Positions 45,409 to 54,952 of a stretch of DNA of 64,000 nt are shown piece by piece. Each line of letters begins with the position of its first letter. Position 1 is the stretch's first letter. The notes beneath the pieces were generated by a model that saw nothing but the letters and a program-made list of their open reading frames with translations, searched no databases and was not told the DNA's origin. The position numbers and the translations under genes are program-made. The stretch is taken from positions 1 through 64,000 of the IMG/VR virus record IMGVR_UViG_3300025083_000016; one strand, given 5' to 3'. The DNA is from a virus.

Positions 45409-47052
45409 ATGACAGATATAGTAGGATCATATATTACAATTGAGCAAAGTAATTTAAATACTAGCAAATCTTCAGTGCAACAATTAGTAGATGTTGTTCA
45501 AGTAGATATTGCTAGTGCTAATTCAGAAAATACAAGAAAGTCTTATGAAGTCTTTACAAGCGGTTCAGCTGATACAGCTAATATTACAAGTTCGCTTTTT
45601 CAAACTGTCTATGACCAAGATTTTACTTTAGGCACAGCAAATCCTTTGTTTGATATTTCTATTGGCTCTTTACTTGAAGAAGATTCTAGTGGAAATCTTA
45701 CTGTTAATAGCATAACTTCACCTGCTATTAGTAGAGATGCTGGTGGTAAAATCACAGGATTTAGTAATACAAGCGCAATGATGAGAGAAAAAATAAGCAT
45801 TTATAAGCAATTTGCTCAAAATTTACTTGGTGATTCTAATTCTTCTTTTTTCTTGCCTCACTCAGCAAATAGTGAAGTTGCTCTATTACAAGACGAATCT
45901 AATGCTTTAACTAGAGATAAAAAAATTAGAGCTGCTATTTTTATTTGTTTTAGACGCTTGTTTACTAGAGATAATATTTTTAAAGGTTCTTTTGGATTAA
46001 GGCTTGAAAAAAATGCAGCAAAACTTTTTAGTGATATTACAGTATCATCTTCTAGCCCTTTTAGAACAGCAGGAACAAAAATTACAAACTTAGATGTTGA
46101 GCTTCCTTCTACTGAGACTAGTTTGTTAGTTGTAGATGATAGTCTATCAGTAACAAATTTAACAGTAAGTCCCGTATCAGGAGAAGTTTCAACATTATTA
46201 CAAGGTGATATAAAAGTTGGAAATATTTTTTATGACTTAGGAATAATTGTTCTTGATGCTGAACGTGTTTTGGATGTTGACCAGATTGTTAGAGGATTAA
46301 TAGATTCGACAAGAACTGGTAGCACATCTAATGATACAACTGGACCTTTTGCTGTATATGGCAGAATTGATACTAATGCTGCAGCTTCAACAAACAACTA
46401 CTTTTATCCTGTTTATACAGCAACAAGTGCACAACATAGTTCTGTTCACACTAATTTTCAAGTTGTTGGTAATGATGATGCTGATGGTGTTTTAAAAGAT
46501 TTCTATTATAATGCTAATTCTATACAAGGAGGAGATAATTTTGGTTCTGATAGTTTAACGCAATCAAAACATCCCGCAGATCATCCTTATTGGGCAAATA
46601 TACCATATCCACTATGGTCTAGTAATAGTAATTTGTTTTATTCTGGAAATGCTGTAGAAGAAACTAACGGAAAACTTTTATTTAACAATAAAACTTATCC
46701 AAATTTATGGGTAAGTGGTACAATAGATGATGTTTTAGATCACATTTGTACTACTAGATTTGGCAGAAGTAATTTATCAGCAATTACATTTAGAAATGAA
46801 ACTACTTTAAATTCATCGCTTATTTTCTGTAGAGCAGCTCCTACACAATTAAATTATTCAACTAATCCATCATATACTGATGATGATGGAAATATTATTG
46901 CTACTAGTTCTAACGGAGAGCCTTTTAGTTTTATTACTACAGTAGGACTATATGATAGTGGTGGAAGTTTATTAGCAGTAGCAAAAACTAGTCGCCCAAT
47001 AGAAAAAAATCCTGAAACTGATCTTTCAATTAGAATTAGACTAGATTACTAA
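45409..47052 (+). CDS. Virion structural protein, shared C-terminal domain
   Basis: A 547-aa protein. Central features are MMREKISIYKQFAQNLLGDS and IRAAIFICFRRLFTRDNIF, then IVLDAERVLD. The last 70 residues (LNYSTNPSYTDDDGNIIATS to SIRIRLDY) form a domain with FITTVGLYDSGGSLLAVAKT, followed by SRPIEKNPETD, that ends in RLDY. The same design closes the next protein (VYITDINLHDENLNIVARAR and LARP, ending KMDY). This is a recurring C-terminal domain of phage structural proteins. Tail or baseplate location is likely. I found no sheath or tube signature. Confidence 0.68.
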   Translation: MTDIVGSYITIEQSNLNTSKSSVQQLVDVVQVDIASANSENTRKSYEVFTSGSADTANITSSLFQTVYDQDFTLGTANPLFDISIGSLLEEDSSGNLTVNSITSPAISRDAGGKITGFSNTSAMMREKISIYKQFAQNLLGDSNSSFFLPHSANSEVALLQDESNALTRDKKIRAAIFICFRRLFTRDNIFKGSFGLRLEKNAAKLFSDITVSSSSPFRTAGTKITNLDVELPSTETSLLVVDDSLSVTNLTVSPVSGEVSTLLQGDIKVGNIFYDLGIIVLDAERVLDVDQIVRGLIDSTRTGSTSNDTTGPFAVYGRIDTNAAASTNNYFYPVYTATSAQHSSVHTNFQVVGNDDADGVLKDFYYNANSIQGGDNFGSDSLTQSKHPADHPYWANIPYPLWSSNSNLFYSGNAVEETNGKLLFNNKTYPNLWVSGTIDDVLDHICTTRFGRSNLSAITFRNETTLNSSLIFCRAAPTQLNYSTNPSYTDDDGNIIATSSNGEPFSFITTVGLYDSGGSLLAVAKTSRPIEKNPETDLSIRIRLDY

Positions 47053-47063
47053 GGTAATATTTT

Positions 47064-49994
47064 ATGACTCTTGTTCCATTAAATTATAAAAATTTTGTTA
47101 AAAATAAAGTAAAAAACACAATAAATGTAAAATATAAAGAGTCAGATCCGACAACGTATGTTTATGATAACTATTTAAACACAAATGCTGTTTTAAATAC
47201 AGAAGAACATGATAATTTAACAACAGAAGAACTTAGTCTTGCAAACAACAATAATAATGCACTGGATAAAATAAGCGACTTTTTTAGCGTTGTAAATAAT
47301 ACTGAAGGCTTTATGGTTACAGAGGCCAAAAATTATTTTGAATTTAAAGATAGTAAATTTAGCAATGTGAATGTTACAAACAATAATTTAAAGTCATTTA
47401 ACTTTAGAAATACACATAAAATTGAAAGAATAGAACAAAAGTTTCTTCCGCAAAATATTGAAATTCAAAAAAAAAATTATGTTAAAAATAGTTTATACAA
47501 AGAATATCAAAAAAATTATTCTTTAGACTATTACAATAATTTAGAATATGGTTTTTGTAACTGGAATTCTATAAACTTCTTTTCTCAAAGATATCAGAAT
47601 AACAAAAATCACTCAAATGCTATAGTTTGGCCTAATCCAAAAACAAAAAATGTTGGAAGCAACGTTTACAACAAAAATACATATGATTTTATAGAAAATA
47701 GCTTTAATTTGTCTCTTTATTTGAATTTGAGAAAAAATTATAATGATTCTTCTAATCCAGAATGTATTTTTCATATTCCAGACTTAATATCTATATACAG
47801 TATAAGAGCATATAATTCAAATACAGATCATAAAATCGGTATATGTATAGGTGAAAACGCAAAGAAAAAACTTGTTAATATTACGAACTACAATTCGAAT
47901 ACTAATAGTTCACAATTATTAGCCAATAACAGCGTCTATGTTTCATCAGAATTAAATATTCTAAATAACAGGTGGTATAACTTAAGTTTGAATTTTAGTA
48001 AAAACGCAAGCAATTCTAGAGGTGTATCACTTTACATTGATGGTGAATTAAAATTTGAAGTAGAAATGACTATTACACAAGATGTAAGTTCTCTAGAAAA
48101 CAGTTATATATCATTAGGAAACAAACCTGATTATAATGTAACTGATTTTAATTATGAACATTGCTTTTATCAAATGTTTGCAAGAATTTTTGACAAAGAT
48201 ATATCATTAGGAAAGAACAATAGTTGGCAAGCTACAGGTAATGAATTAATTGATGTATTAGATCCAAGTTATTACGGTAATATCTCTTACAATGGAAATG
48301 CTTTAACAAATTCAGAATCGTTTCATGGAGAAATACATGATATTAGAATTTATAATGATGTCTTAGAAGAAGAAAAAATTCTTTTTAATTCCAAAAACGT
48401 AATTTTTTCTCTAGAAAATGAAATTAGAGAGTACGCGTTACAATTCTATGTCCCAGTTCATTATATACCTTCTTATACACACAAAAAAGAATCATTTAAT
48501 GCTTCAGCTGGAAAAATAAATCTTCGTTATTCTTGTATATATAATCCTGTTTTTGCAAATACTTGTGGAGGATTAAATGTTTCTGTTGAAAGCTATTTAA
48601 TTGATCTAGTAAATCATACTAAACCAAATGTAATAATCGGTGGTGATGAGACTTTATATGTTTATAACGATAATTTAGTTAATAGTACTTCTCAATTAAT
48701 AGATAATTCTCTTGATGTATTAGATATAAAAAAAGGTGTTTTAGCTCAGTCTATATACAATAAAAATCTTAAAGATGGGACACATCAGAATAGATCTATT
48801 AATTTAGACAGCAATTTATCATATAGGAATTTATTAATACTGCCAAATGATAATGGAATTCAAAATGTAAGATTTGATATCATTAAAGAATTTTTAGAAA
48901 ACTATAATAAGATAAATTATGATCAAAGTCAAGTTAATAATAACAAATTATATAATATTGAAATAGAAAACATATTCAGTAAAGATTATTTAAATAGATC
49001 ATGGAGATCTTTTGATATTAGTTTAGTAAATAATATCCCTGACTTGATTACAAATTCAACAAGTAAAATAATTATAGTTAACGGTGAAGAAGAGACTTTT
49101 GAAAATAGAGTATCTGGAAGAGACTTAGATGCTGATATTTTATTTACAGTAAGTAATATAATATTTCATGATTCTAGACTAACAAATATTGAAGACGCAA
49201 GCACTGAAATTGTTAATAGTGATTCTTTTAATCTATTAAAGAGAAACCATACAAATATATTTAATAAAATTATAGAAAAGTATGATATTACAAAAAGTAA
49301 TCCAGTGCTTAGAGAATATAAACAAGATGTTAATAGTACTGCTATTAATAATACTCATTTAAATACTACAGTTTCTTTAGAATACAAAGAAGAAGATATA
49401 AATTATCTAAAATTACCAATTCCATATTCAGTATTTAATGTAGATTATGATAGTTTATTTACTACTATCTTTGACATTTCTAGTAAATTGTACAATACAA
49501 AGATTAAAAAAAATACATTTTTATTAAAAGATACTGCTTTAGAAACTACAAATAGTAATATAAACATATCTTTAAAAGATAATTCAAAAGGTGGTTTATA
49601 CAGAAATAACTGTTTAACTAAAGTAGCAGAATGGAACTACGTAGGACATGTATTTTATAATGATGGTATCGTTTCACTTAATCGTCCTGAATTGTCCTCT
49701 TATTTTGGTAAAGATGATTTTGAATGTGAATTTGAATCAGACTTTATGTCATATGTTCATGAAATTAATATTCCTGTTAATAAAGGATTATTTGATGTTT
49801 CTTCTAATACTTCTTATAATAAAGATTTAAGGCAAGATGAAAGTGCATTTAACTCTGAAGAGAGTTTTGTTTATATTACAGATATAAACTTACATGATGA
49901 GAATCTAAATATTGTAGCAAGAGCTAGATTAGCTAGACCTGCTCCAAAAAAGAAATCTGATTCCATCCTCTTCAGACTTAAAATGGACTATTAA
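47064..49994 (+). CDS. Large virion protein with LamG-like domain
   Basis: A 976-aa protein. Residues about 213-443 resemble a LamG/concanavalin fold (FNLSLYLNLRKNYN, NRWYNLSLNFSKNASN, VSLYIDGELKFEVEM, SFHGEIHDIRIYNDVLEEEK). The C-terminus has the domain shared with the previous gene. It overlaps the next start by one base (TAATG), which links it translationally to the RuvC-like resolvase. It probably belongs to the tail assembly and contributes carbohydrate or protein contacts. It is the last virion gene before the replication cassette. Confidence 0.68.
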   Translation: MTLVPLNYKNFVKNKVKNTINVKYKESDPTTYVYDNYLNTNAVLNTEEHDNLTTEELSLANNNNNALDKISDFFSVVNNTEGFMVTEAKNYFEFKDSKFSNVNVTNNNLKSFNFRNTHKIERIEQKFLPQNIEIQKKNYVKNSLYKEYQKNYSLDYYNNLEYGFCNWNSINFFSQRYQNNKNHSNAIVWPNPKTKNVGSNVYNKNTYDFIENSFNLSLYLNLRKNYNDSSNPECIFHIPDLISIYSIRAYNSNTDHKIGICIGENAKKKLVNITNYNSNTNSSQLLANNSVYVSSELNILNNRWYNLSLNFSKNASNSRGVSLYIDGELKFEVEMTITQDVSSLENSYISLGNKPDYNVTDFNYEHCFYQMFARIFDKDISLGKNNSWQATGNELIDVLDPSYYGNISYNGNALTNSESFHGEIHDIRIYNDVLEEEKILFNSKNVIFSLENEIREYALQFYVPVHYIPSYTHKKESFNASAGKINLRYSCIYNPVFANTCGGLNVSVESYLIDLVNHTKPNVIIGGDETLYVYNDNLVNSTSQLIDNSLDVLDIKKGVLAQSIYNKNLKDGTHQNRSINLDSNLSYRNLLILPNDNGIQNVRFDIIKEFLENYNKINYDQSQVNNNKLYNIEIENIFSKDYLNRSWRSFDISLVNNIPDLITNSTSKIIIVNGEEETFENRVSGRDLDADILFTVSNIIFHDSRLTNIEDASTEIVNSDSFNLLKRNHTNIFNKIIEKYDITKSNPVLREYKQDVNSTAINNTHLNTTVSLEYKEEDINYLKLPIPYSVFNVDYDSLFTTIFDISSKLYNTKIKKNTFLLKDTALETTNSNINISLKDNSKGGLYRNNCLTKVAEWNYVGHVFYNDGIVSLNRPELSSYFGKDDFECEFESDFMSYVHEINIPVNKGLFDVSSNTSYNKDLRQDESAFNSEESFVYITDINLHDENLNIVARARLARPAPKKKSDSILFRLKMDY

Positions 49995-50575
49995 TGGTAA
50001 AACAACAAGAATATAGTGTAGGACTTGACATATCAACTTCAATCATTGGAATGTCTCTCTTTTTAGATAATAAACTAGTTAAGTTAATGCATGTCGATTT
50101 GACAAAGACGAAATGTATGTTTGACAAAGCAAGTAAGTTTGAAGAAGAGTTTGAGCAAAAGATATTAAATGATGTATCTACAGACAAAAGTCTAGATATC
50201 AAACACATCTATATAGAAGATACACTACAAAGCTTTAGTAGAGGACTCTCTTCAGCAAGAACATTAATGCAATTATCAAGATTCAACGGGATTGTTTCAA
50301 ATATAGCCTTTAGAATCACGAGGATTAAACCTGTTTTTATAAATGTTAACACGGCTAGGAAAACATTGGGAATAAAAATAGATAAAAACAGCAGCATAGA
50401 TAAAAAAGAACAGGTGATGGCTTGGGTTGGTTTAGATTTAGGCGGATATGACTGGCCTACAAAAATTATTTCACGAGGGCCTAATAAAGGTCGTGTAAAA
50501 TATGAAAAATATTGTTATGATATAGCAGACGCATATGTAATTTGTAAAGCTGGTATCATAATAAAAAATGAATAA
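49994..50575 (+). CDS. RuvC-like Holliday junction resolvase
   Basis: A 193-aa protein with the RNase H-like RuvC fold. SVGLDISTSIIG carries the first acidic residue (D12), IYIEDTL carries E75, and the C-terminal CYDIADAYVICK carries D176/D179 in the D-x-x-D-A pattern of RuvC. These acidic residues hold the two metal ions. The expected function is to resolve branched DNA made during recombination-dependent replication so that gp17 can package linear DNA. T4 uses gp49, a different fold, so this is a non-orthologous replacement. It is coupled to the structural gene before it and overlaps the primase gene after it. Confidence 0.82.
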   Translation: MVKQQEYSVGLDISTSIIGMSLFLDNKLVKLMHVDLTKTKCMFDKASKFEEEFEQKILNDVSTDKSLDIKHIYIEDTLQSFSRGLSSARTLMQLSRFNGIVSNIAFRITRIKPVFINVNTARKTLGIKIDKNSSIDKKEQVMAWVGLDLGGYDWPTKIISRGPNKGRVKYEKYCYDIADAYVICKAGIIIKNE

Positions 50576-51536
50576 ACTAAATAAAAGATTAGATTTTTTC
50601 GATAGTTTTTTAAAAAATTATCATTTATCCAAGGACGGTGTTAATTTAAACATCTGGTGTCCTTTTTGTAATAACTCTAACAGAAACAAACTTAAGCTAG
50701 TCATACATTTAGAAAAATGCTTTTGGCATTGTTGGGTTTGTGATAAAAAAGGTTCTAATGTATCTTATCTTGTAAATAAAATAAACAGAAGTATAAGAGT
50801 TCCTGACGGTTTGTTTTATAAGCGAAACGAGTCAAAAAGCTTTGATTTGTTTGGTGAAGAAGAAGAAATAGAAGATATAGATCCTGTTTTTTTGCCTGAA
50901 AAATTTGAATTCTTTTTAGATAATTTTAGTCCTTCTTCACCTGATGCTAAAGATATTTTTAAATACGCATTAAAAAGAGGAACAAACAAACATAAACTTT
51001 GTATGTTAAGAATGGGATTTTCTACATCTAACGATTTTAGAAGGTTTTTGATTTTACCTTCTTACGATGAAAAAGGTGAGTTAAACTATTATGTATCTAG
51101 AAACATTGATGTAGATACAAGTTGTGGTTATAAATATAAAAATGCTACAGTCCCTAAAAAACACATTATCTTTAATGAAATTAATATAGACTGGAATATT
51201 CCACTTACAATTGTTGAAGGTCCACTTGACTTATTAAAGACTAATGATAATGCAACTTGCTTATTAGGCTCTTCGCTTACTGAAGATATGTTGCTTTTTA
51301 AAAAAATAGTTCAAAACAAGACAGATATAAAATTAGCCTTAGACAGTGATGCATATTCTAAATCTATAAAAATAGCAAAAACACTTTCAGCATATGATGT
51401 AAAAGTAGATATTCTAGATACAAGAGGCCCAAGTGATATTGGTGATATGTCTAGAGATCATTTTAACAAAATCTATAGTGAATCTAAAAATTATACTGAA
51501 GAAGATTCATTATTATCAAAAATAAGAATGTTATAG
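50568..51536 (+). CDS. DNA primase, zinc ribbon plus Toprim
   Basis: A 322-aa protein. An N-terminal zinc ribbon uses C31-P-F-C34 and C55-W-V-C58 (with H54 adjacent). The Toprim domain shows IVEGPLDLLK with E217 and LALDSDAYS with D259 and D261, the acidic metal-binding residues. The size is near T4 gp61 (342 aa), the primase that makes RNA primers with the gp41 helicase. No helicase domain is present, so a separate helicase should be encoded elsewhere. It overlaps the resolvase by 8 bases and precedes the recombination nuclease by 9. Confidence 0.82.
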   Translation: MNKLNKRLDFFDSFLKNYHLSKDGVNLNIWCPFCNNSNRNKLKLVIHLEKCFWHCWVCDKKGSNVSYLVNKINRSIRVPDGLFYKRNESKSFDLFGEEEEIEDIDPVFLPEKFEFFLDNFSPSSPDAKDIFKYALKRGTNKHKLCMLRMGFSTSNDFRRFLILPSYDEKGELNYYVSRNIDVDTSCGYKYKNATVPKKHIIFNEINIDWNIPLTIVEGPLDLLKTNDNATCLLGSSLTEDMLLFKKIVQNKTDIKLALDSDAYSKSIKIAKTLSAYDVKVDILDTRGPSDIGDMSRDHFNKIYSESKNYTEEDSLLSKIRML

Positions 51537-51545
51537 GGAAATTAA

Positions 51546-54500
51546 ATGTTTAAATGCGCGCATATAAGCGATGTACACTTTAGAAGCTTAAAAAGACACG
51601 ATGAGTATAAACAAGTTTTTACAGATTTGTTTTCAAAACTAAAAGAAATAGAGTTAGACTGTATTTTTATAGGTGGTGATATTGTGCACTCTAAGACGCA
51701 AGGAATTACACCAGAGTTAATAGATGTTTTGACTTGGTGGTTTAATGGTCTTGCAAGTATAGCACCAACGCACGTCATTCTAGGTAATCATGATGGTCTA
51801 ATTTTAAACGAAGACAGACAGGATGCTATATCACCTATTTTAACAGCTATTAACAACCCAGATATCTATCTTTACAAAAAGAGTGGTGTATATCCAACAG
51901 GTGTAAACGGGTTTAACTGGTGTGTTTTAAGCTGTTTTGATGAAAAAGGTTGGGAAGATGTATATCCAGTAGAAGATGAGATTAATATTGCATGTTTTCA
52001 TGGTGCAGTTTTAGGATCTACAACAGATGTAGGCTGGGAATTAGATGGGGAAGTTGGTTTATCTTTCTTTGAAGACTATGACTTTGGTTTTCTAGGAGAT
52101 ATTCATAAAACTCAGTATCTTGATGAAGAAAAAAGAATTTGTTATCCAGGAAGTACGGTCCAACAAAACTATGGTGAAGATATTAAAAAAGGTTTTGTTT
52201 ATTGGGAAATAAACAGCAAAAATGACTTTAAATCTTCTTTTATTCAGGTAGAAAACCCATATCCTTTTTTAACTATTGACTGGAAAGGCTCAGTTGAAGA
52301 TACAATCGATTTTGCTAGACCCGTAAAGAAAGGTGTAAGATATAGAATTAGATCAAACTATGGTTTGAGTCAAGCTGAGATTAAAGTTTTACACTATTAT
52401 TTAAAAAATGACAAAGAAGCACATGAAATTGTATATCAAGTACTAAATAGTTCTAAAGATAAAATCAAAGAAAGTAAAACAATACAACAAAATACTCAAA
52501 TCGATATTAGAGATAAGAGTACAAGATTTAAAATTTTAAATGATTGTTTTGAAAACTTAGATGAAAGCACTATTGAAGGATTAGACGATTTATTTGCTAA
52601 AAACTTAGACAAAATACCCAATACACTATCAGACAATGTTGGTCAAAAGTGGTCTATTAATTCTTTAAAGTTTAATAATACTTTTTCTTACGGAAAAGAT
52701 AACTTTATTAATTTTGATAAGTTGTCTGGTGTAATAGGTGTTTTTGGTAATAATCGTGCAGGTAAGTCTTCAATCCCAGGAACTTTAATGTACACTTTAT
52801 TTAATTCTACTGATCGTGGTAGTTTAAAAAATCATGATGTAGTTAATATTCGCAAAGGTTCTTGTAATGCTGAAGCTGTTATTACTATCGGTACAGAACA
52901 ATATCTAGTCTCTAGAGAATCATCTAAAAAAACAAACAATAAAAACATCACTTCAGCGACAACAAAGCTTAATTTAACGTCGCTAAATAATAATGTAGAT
53001 GAAAGTGAAGAGCAAAGAAGAGAGACAGAAAAGATTCTTCGTAACTTAATTGGTACATCTGAAGATTTTCTTTATACATCTTTTGCTTCTCAAGGTGAGA
53101 TGAATACATTTATTAAGGAAAAAACAAGTGCTAGAAAAAATGTATTATCTAAATTTTTAAACTTAGACATTTATGATATGTTAAGTAAAGAATCTAAAGA
53201 TGATTACATTGTTTTGAAAAATAAAGTTAAAAACTTAAGTGAAAAAAGTTGGGATGATTTAATACAAAATAATATTAAAGAAATATCTCAAATTAAAAGT
53301 AATCTAAGACTTTTAGAGGAAAAAAGTGAAGAGTTAAGAAAAAAAGAAGTAGATATTAATATACAATTAGATAGAATATCTAAAAATACTAAAAAACATC
53401 CTTCAGGTTATACTAAGACTTCTGCAGAAAGCGAGCTAATTTATTACATTTCAAAACTAGAAAAGCTAGGAAACGAAAAAACAGACCTAGAAAACAAATT
53501 AGAAAGCAATAAAGAAGCACTTGGAAAATTTACGTTATTTAAAGAAAAATATCCAATTGACAGTCTAAATAACGATAAAGAAAAATTAAACGTTTTAAAT
53601 AAAAAATTACAAACCTTAAAAAGTCATAAAAAAGTAATAAACGTTTCTGCTAGAAATGCAAAAGATCAACTTAGGATTTTAGATCAAGTGCCTTGTGGAG
53701 ACGAATATCCTACATGTAAGTTTATAAAAAATGCTCATAGTTCTAAAGGCGAAATTGAAGATATTAATAAACAGCTTAAAGAAGTAGAAGGTTCTATCTT
53801 CGAATATCAGAGTTTAATTGAAAACTTAATACACGAAGGTATTGAAGAAAAAATAAAAAAATATAACGACATTTTGGCAAAAGAATACAGATATCAAGTT
53901 GATCAAAAATCATTAATTGCAAAAATAGAAGCTTCTGAAGAAAAAATAAATGCAAACGTAGAAAATATTAAAAAATTCAAAGCTTTATCTGCAGAACTAG
54001 AAGATTTCAATAGTGAAGATTTAATCATAAAAGAAAAAGAAATTAAAACAGAATTAAAAGAGAATAGCGAGAATATAAGCAATAATAAACACGAGCTGTT
54101 TAAAAATCAAAAAATCATTTTTGTATTAGAAGAAGAAATAGTCTCCCTAGAGAAAGAAAAAGAAGAATATTCAAAATTAAACAAAGAGTATAAACTTCAT
54201 GACTTGTTTTCTCTAGCTGTTTCTAAAAAAGGTATTCCCACAATGCTTATTAATTCTTGCCTTCCTTTAATTAATAAGGAAATATCTGATATTCTTAGCG
54301 GTGTTACTAATTTTAAAATTGAGATTGATGAAGATGAAAAAGGTAATAACTTAGATGTTTTTATTGACTACGGAGATTCTAGACGAGTAATTGAATGTGC
54401 AAGTGGTATGGAGAAGATGATGGCATCTATTGCAATCCGGGTTGCTCTAATTAACATATCTTCTCTTCCTAAGTCTGACGTCTTTATAATAGATGAAGGT

Positions 54501-54674
54501 TTTGGTGCATTAGACTCTTCAAATATAGAAGCTTGTGGTAGATTACTAAGTAGTTTAAAAAAATATTTTAAGTCTATAATGATAATATCACATATCGATG
54601 GAATTAAAGATATTGTTGATAAAAATATTGAAATAAGTATCAAAGGTAAAGACTCACATGTTCGATTTGAATGA
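51546..54674 (+). CDS. Fused gp47-gp46 (Mre11-Rad50/SbcD-SbcC) recombination nuclease
   Basis: A 1042-aa single chain. Residues 1-340 are an Mre11/SbcD/gp47 phosphodiesterase: AHISDVHF (D9, H11), IGGDIVHS (D45), GNHDG (N81, H82) and FLGDIHK (D185, H187). From about 370 it becomes a Rad50/SbcC/gp46 ATPase: GNNRAGKSS Walker A (G401-S409), long coiled coils on both sides of a hook at C717-x6-C724, ASGMEKMMASIAIRVAL signature, and IIDEGFGALD Walker B (D983, E984). In T4 and E. coli these are two proteins encoded by adjacent genes. No stop or frameshift lies between them here. It would resect double-strand ends for recombination-dependent replication. Confidence 0.88.
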   Translation: MFKCAHISDVHFRSLKRHDEYKQVFTDLFSKLKEIELDCIFIGGDIVHSKTQGITPELIDVLTWWFNGLASIAPTHVILGNHDGLILNEDRQDAISPILTAINNPDIYLYKKSGVYPTGVNGFNWCVLSCFDEKGWEDVYPVEDEINIACFHGAVLGSTTDVGWELDGEVGLSFFEDYDFGFLGDIHKTQYLDEEKRICYPGSTVQQNYGEDIKKGFVYWEINSKNDFKSSFIQVENPYPFLTIDWKGSVEDTIDFARPVKKGVRYRIRSNYGLSQAEIKVLHYYLKNDKEAHEIVYQVLNSSKDKIKESKTIQQNTQIDIRDKSTRFKILNDCFENLDESTIEGLDDLFAKNLDKIPNTLSDNVGQKWSINSLKFNNTFSYGKDNFINFDKLSGVIGVFGNNRAGKSSIPGTLMYTLFNSTDRGSLKNHDVVNIRKGSCNAEAVITIGTEQYLVSRESSKKTNNKNITSATTKLNLTSLNNNVDESEEQRRETEKILRNLIGTSEDFLYTSFASQGEMNTFIKEKTSARKNVLSKFLNLDIYDMLSKESKDDYIVLKNKVKNLSEKSWDDLIQNNIKEISQIKSNLRLLEEKSEELRKKEVDINIQLDRISKNTKKHPSGYTKTSAESELIYYISKLEKLGNEKTDLENKLESNKEALGKFTLFKEKYPIDSLNNDKEKLNVLNKKLQTLKSHKKVINVSARNAKDQLRILDQVPCGDEYPTCKFIKNAHSSKGEIEDINKQLKEVEGSIFEYQSLIENLIHEGIEEKIKKYNDILAKEYRYQVDQKSLIAKIEASEEKINANVENIKKFKALSAELEDFNSEDLIIKEKEIKTELKENSENISNNKHELFKNQKIIFVLEEEIVSLEKEKEEYSKLNKEYKLHDLFSLAVSKKGIPTMLINSCLPLINKEISDILSGVTNFKIEIDEDEKGNNLDVFIDYGDSRRVIECASGMEKMMASIAIRVALINISSLPKSDVFIIDEGFGALDSSNIEACGRLLSSLKKYFKSIMIISHIDGIKDIVDKNIEISIKGKDSHVRFE

Positions 54675-54924
54675 AGGATGGCAGAAGATTGATAATGAAA
54701 CTGAAGAAAAAATACAGGGCACTACAAGATTTATCAGACCTATTGTTTTTGATTTTTGTCCTATTAGTTGTAATTCTTGCAAGCAGTCGATTGCAACGAT
54801 TGAAGATGTTGAAATGATGAAAAAAGAAAAAGTTTGTGAGCAATGCTATGAAATGTTTTATTATACAAATAAAGATAAATGGAACAAAGGATGGCGTCCT
54901 AAATTAAAAACTATAGATAATTAA
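54658..54924 (+). CDS. Small zinc-ribbon protein, unknown
   Basis: An 88-aa protein overlapping the end of the gp47-46 fusion by 17 bases. Four cysteines in two pairs (C-N-S-C-K and C-E-Q-C-Y), 27 residues apart, form a probable zinc ribbon, and Trp/Lys-rich DKWNKGWRPKL follows at the end. Small zinc ribbons in phages serve in transcription, DNA binding or protein contacts. Neither its partner nor a family can be named. Its overlap suggests co-expression with the recombination cassette. Confidence 0.65.
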   Translation: MFDLNEGWQKIDNETEEKIQGTTRFIRPIVFDFCPISCNSCKQSIATIEDVEMMKKEKVCEQCYEMFYYTNKDKWNKGWRPKLKTIDN

Positions 54925-54952
54925 TATTTATTTCTATACAAAAGGTTGAAAT

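Noticed and set aside
45409-47052. Interpreting the 547-aa protein as a tail sheath
   Set aside because: The length is near that of some sheaths, but no sheath signature is present and its C-terminal domain is shared with a LamG-containing fibre-type protein.
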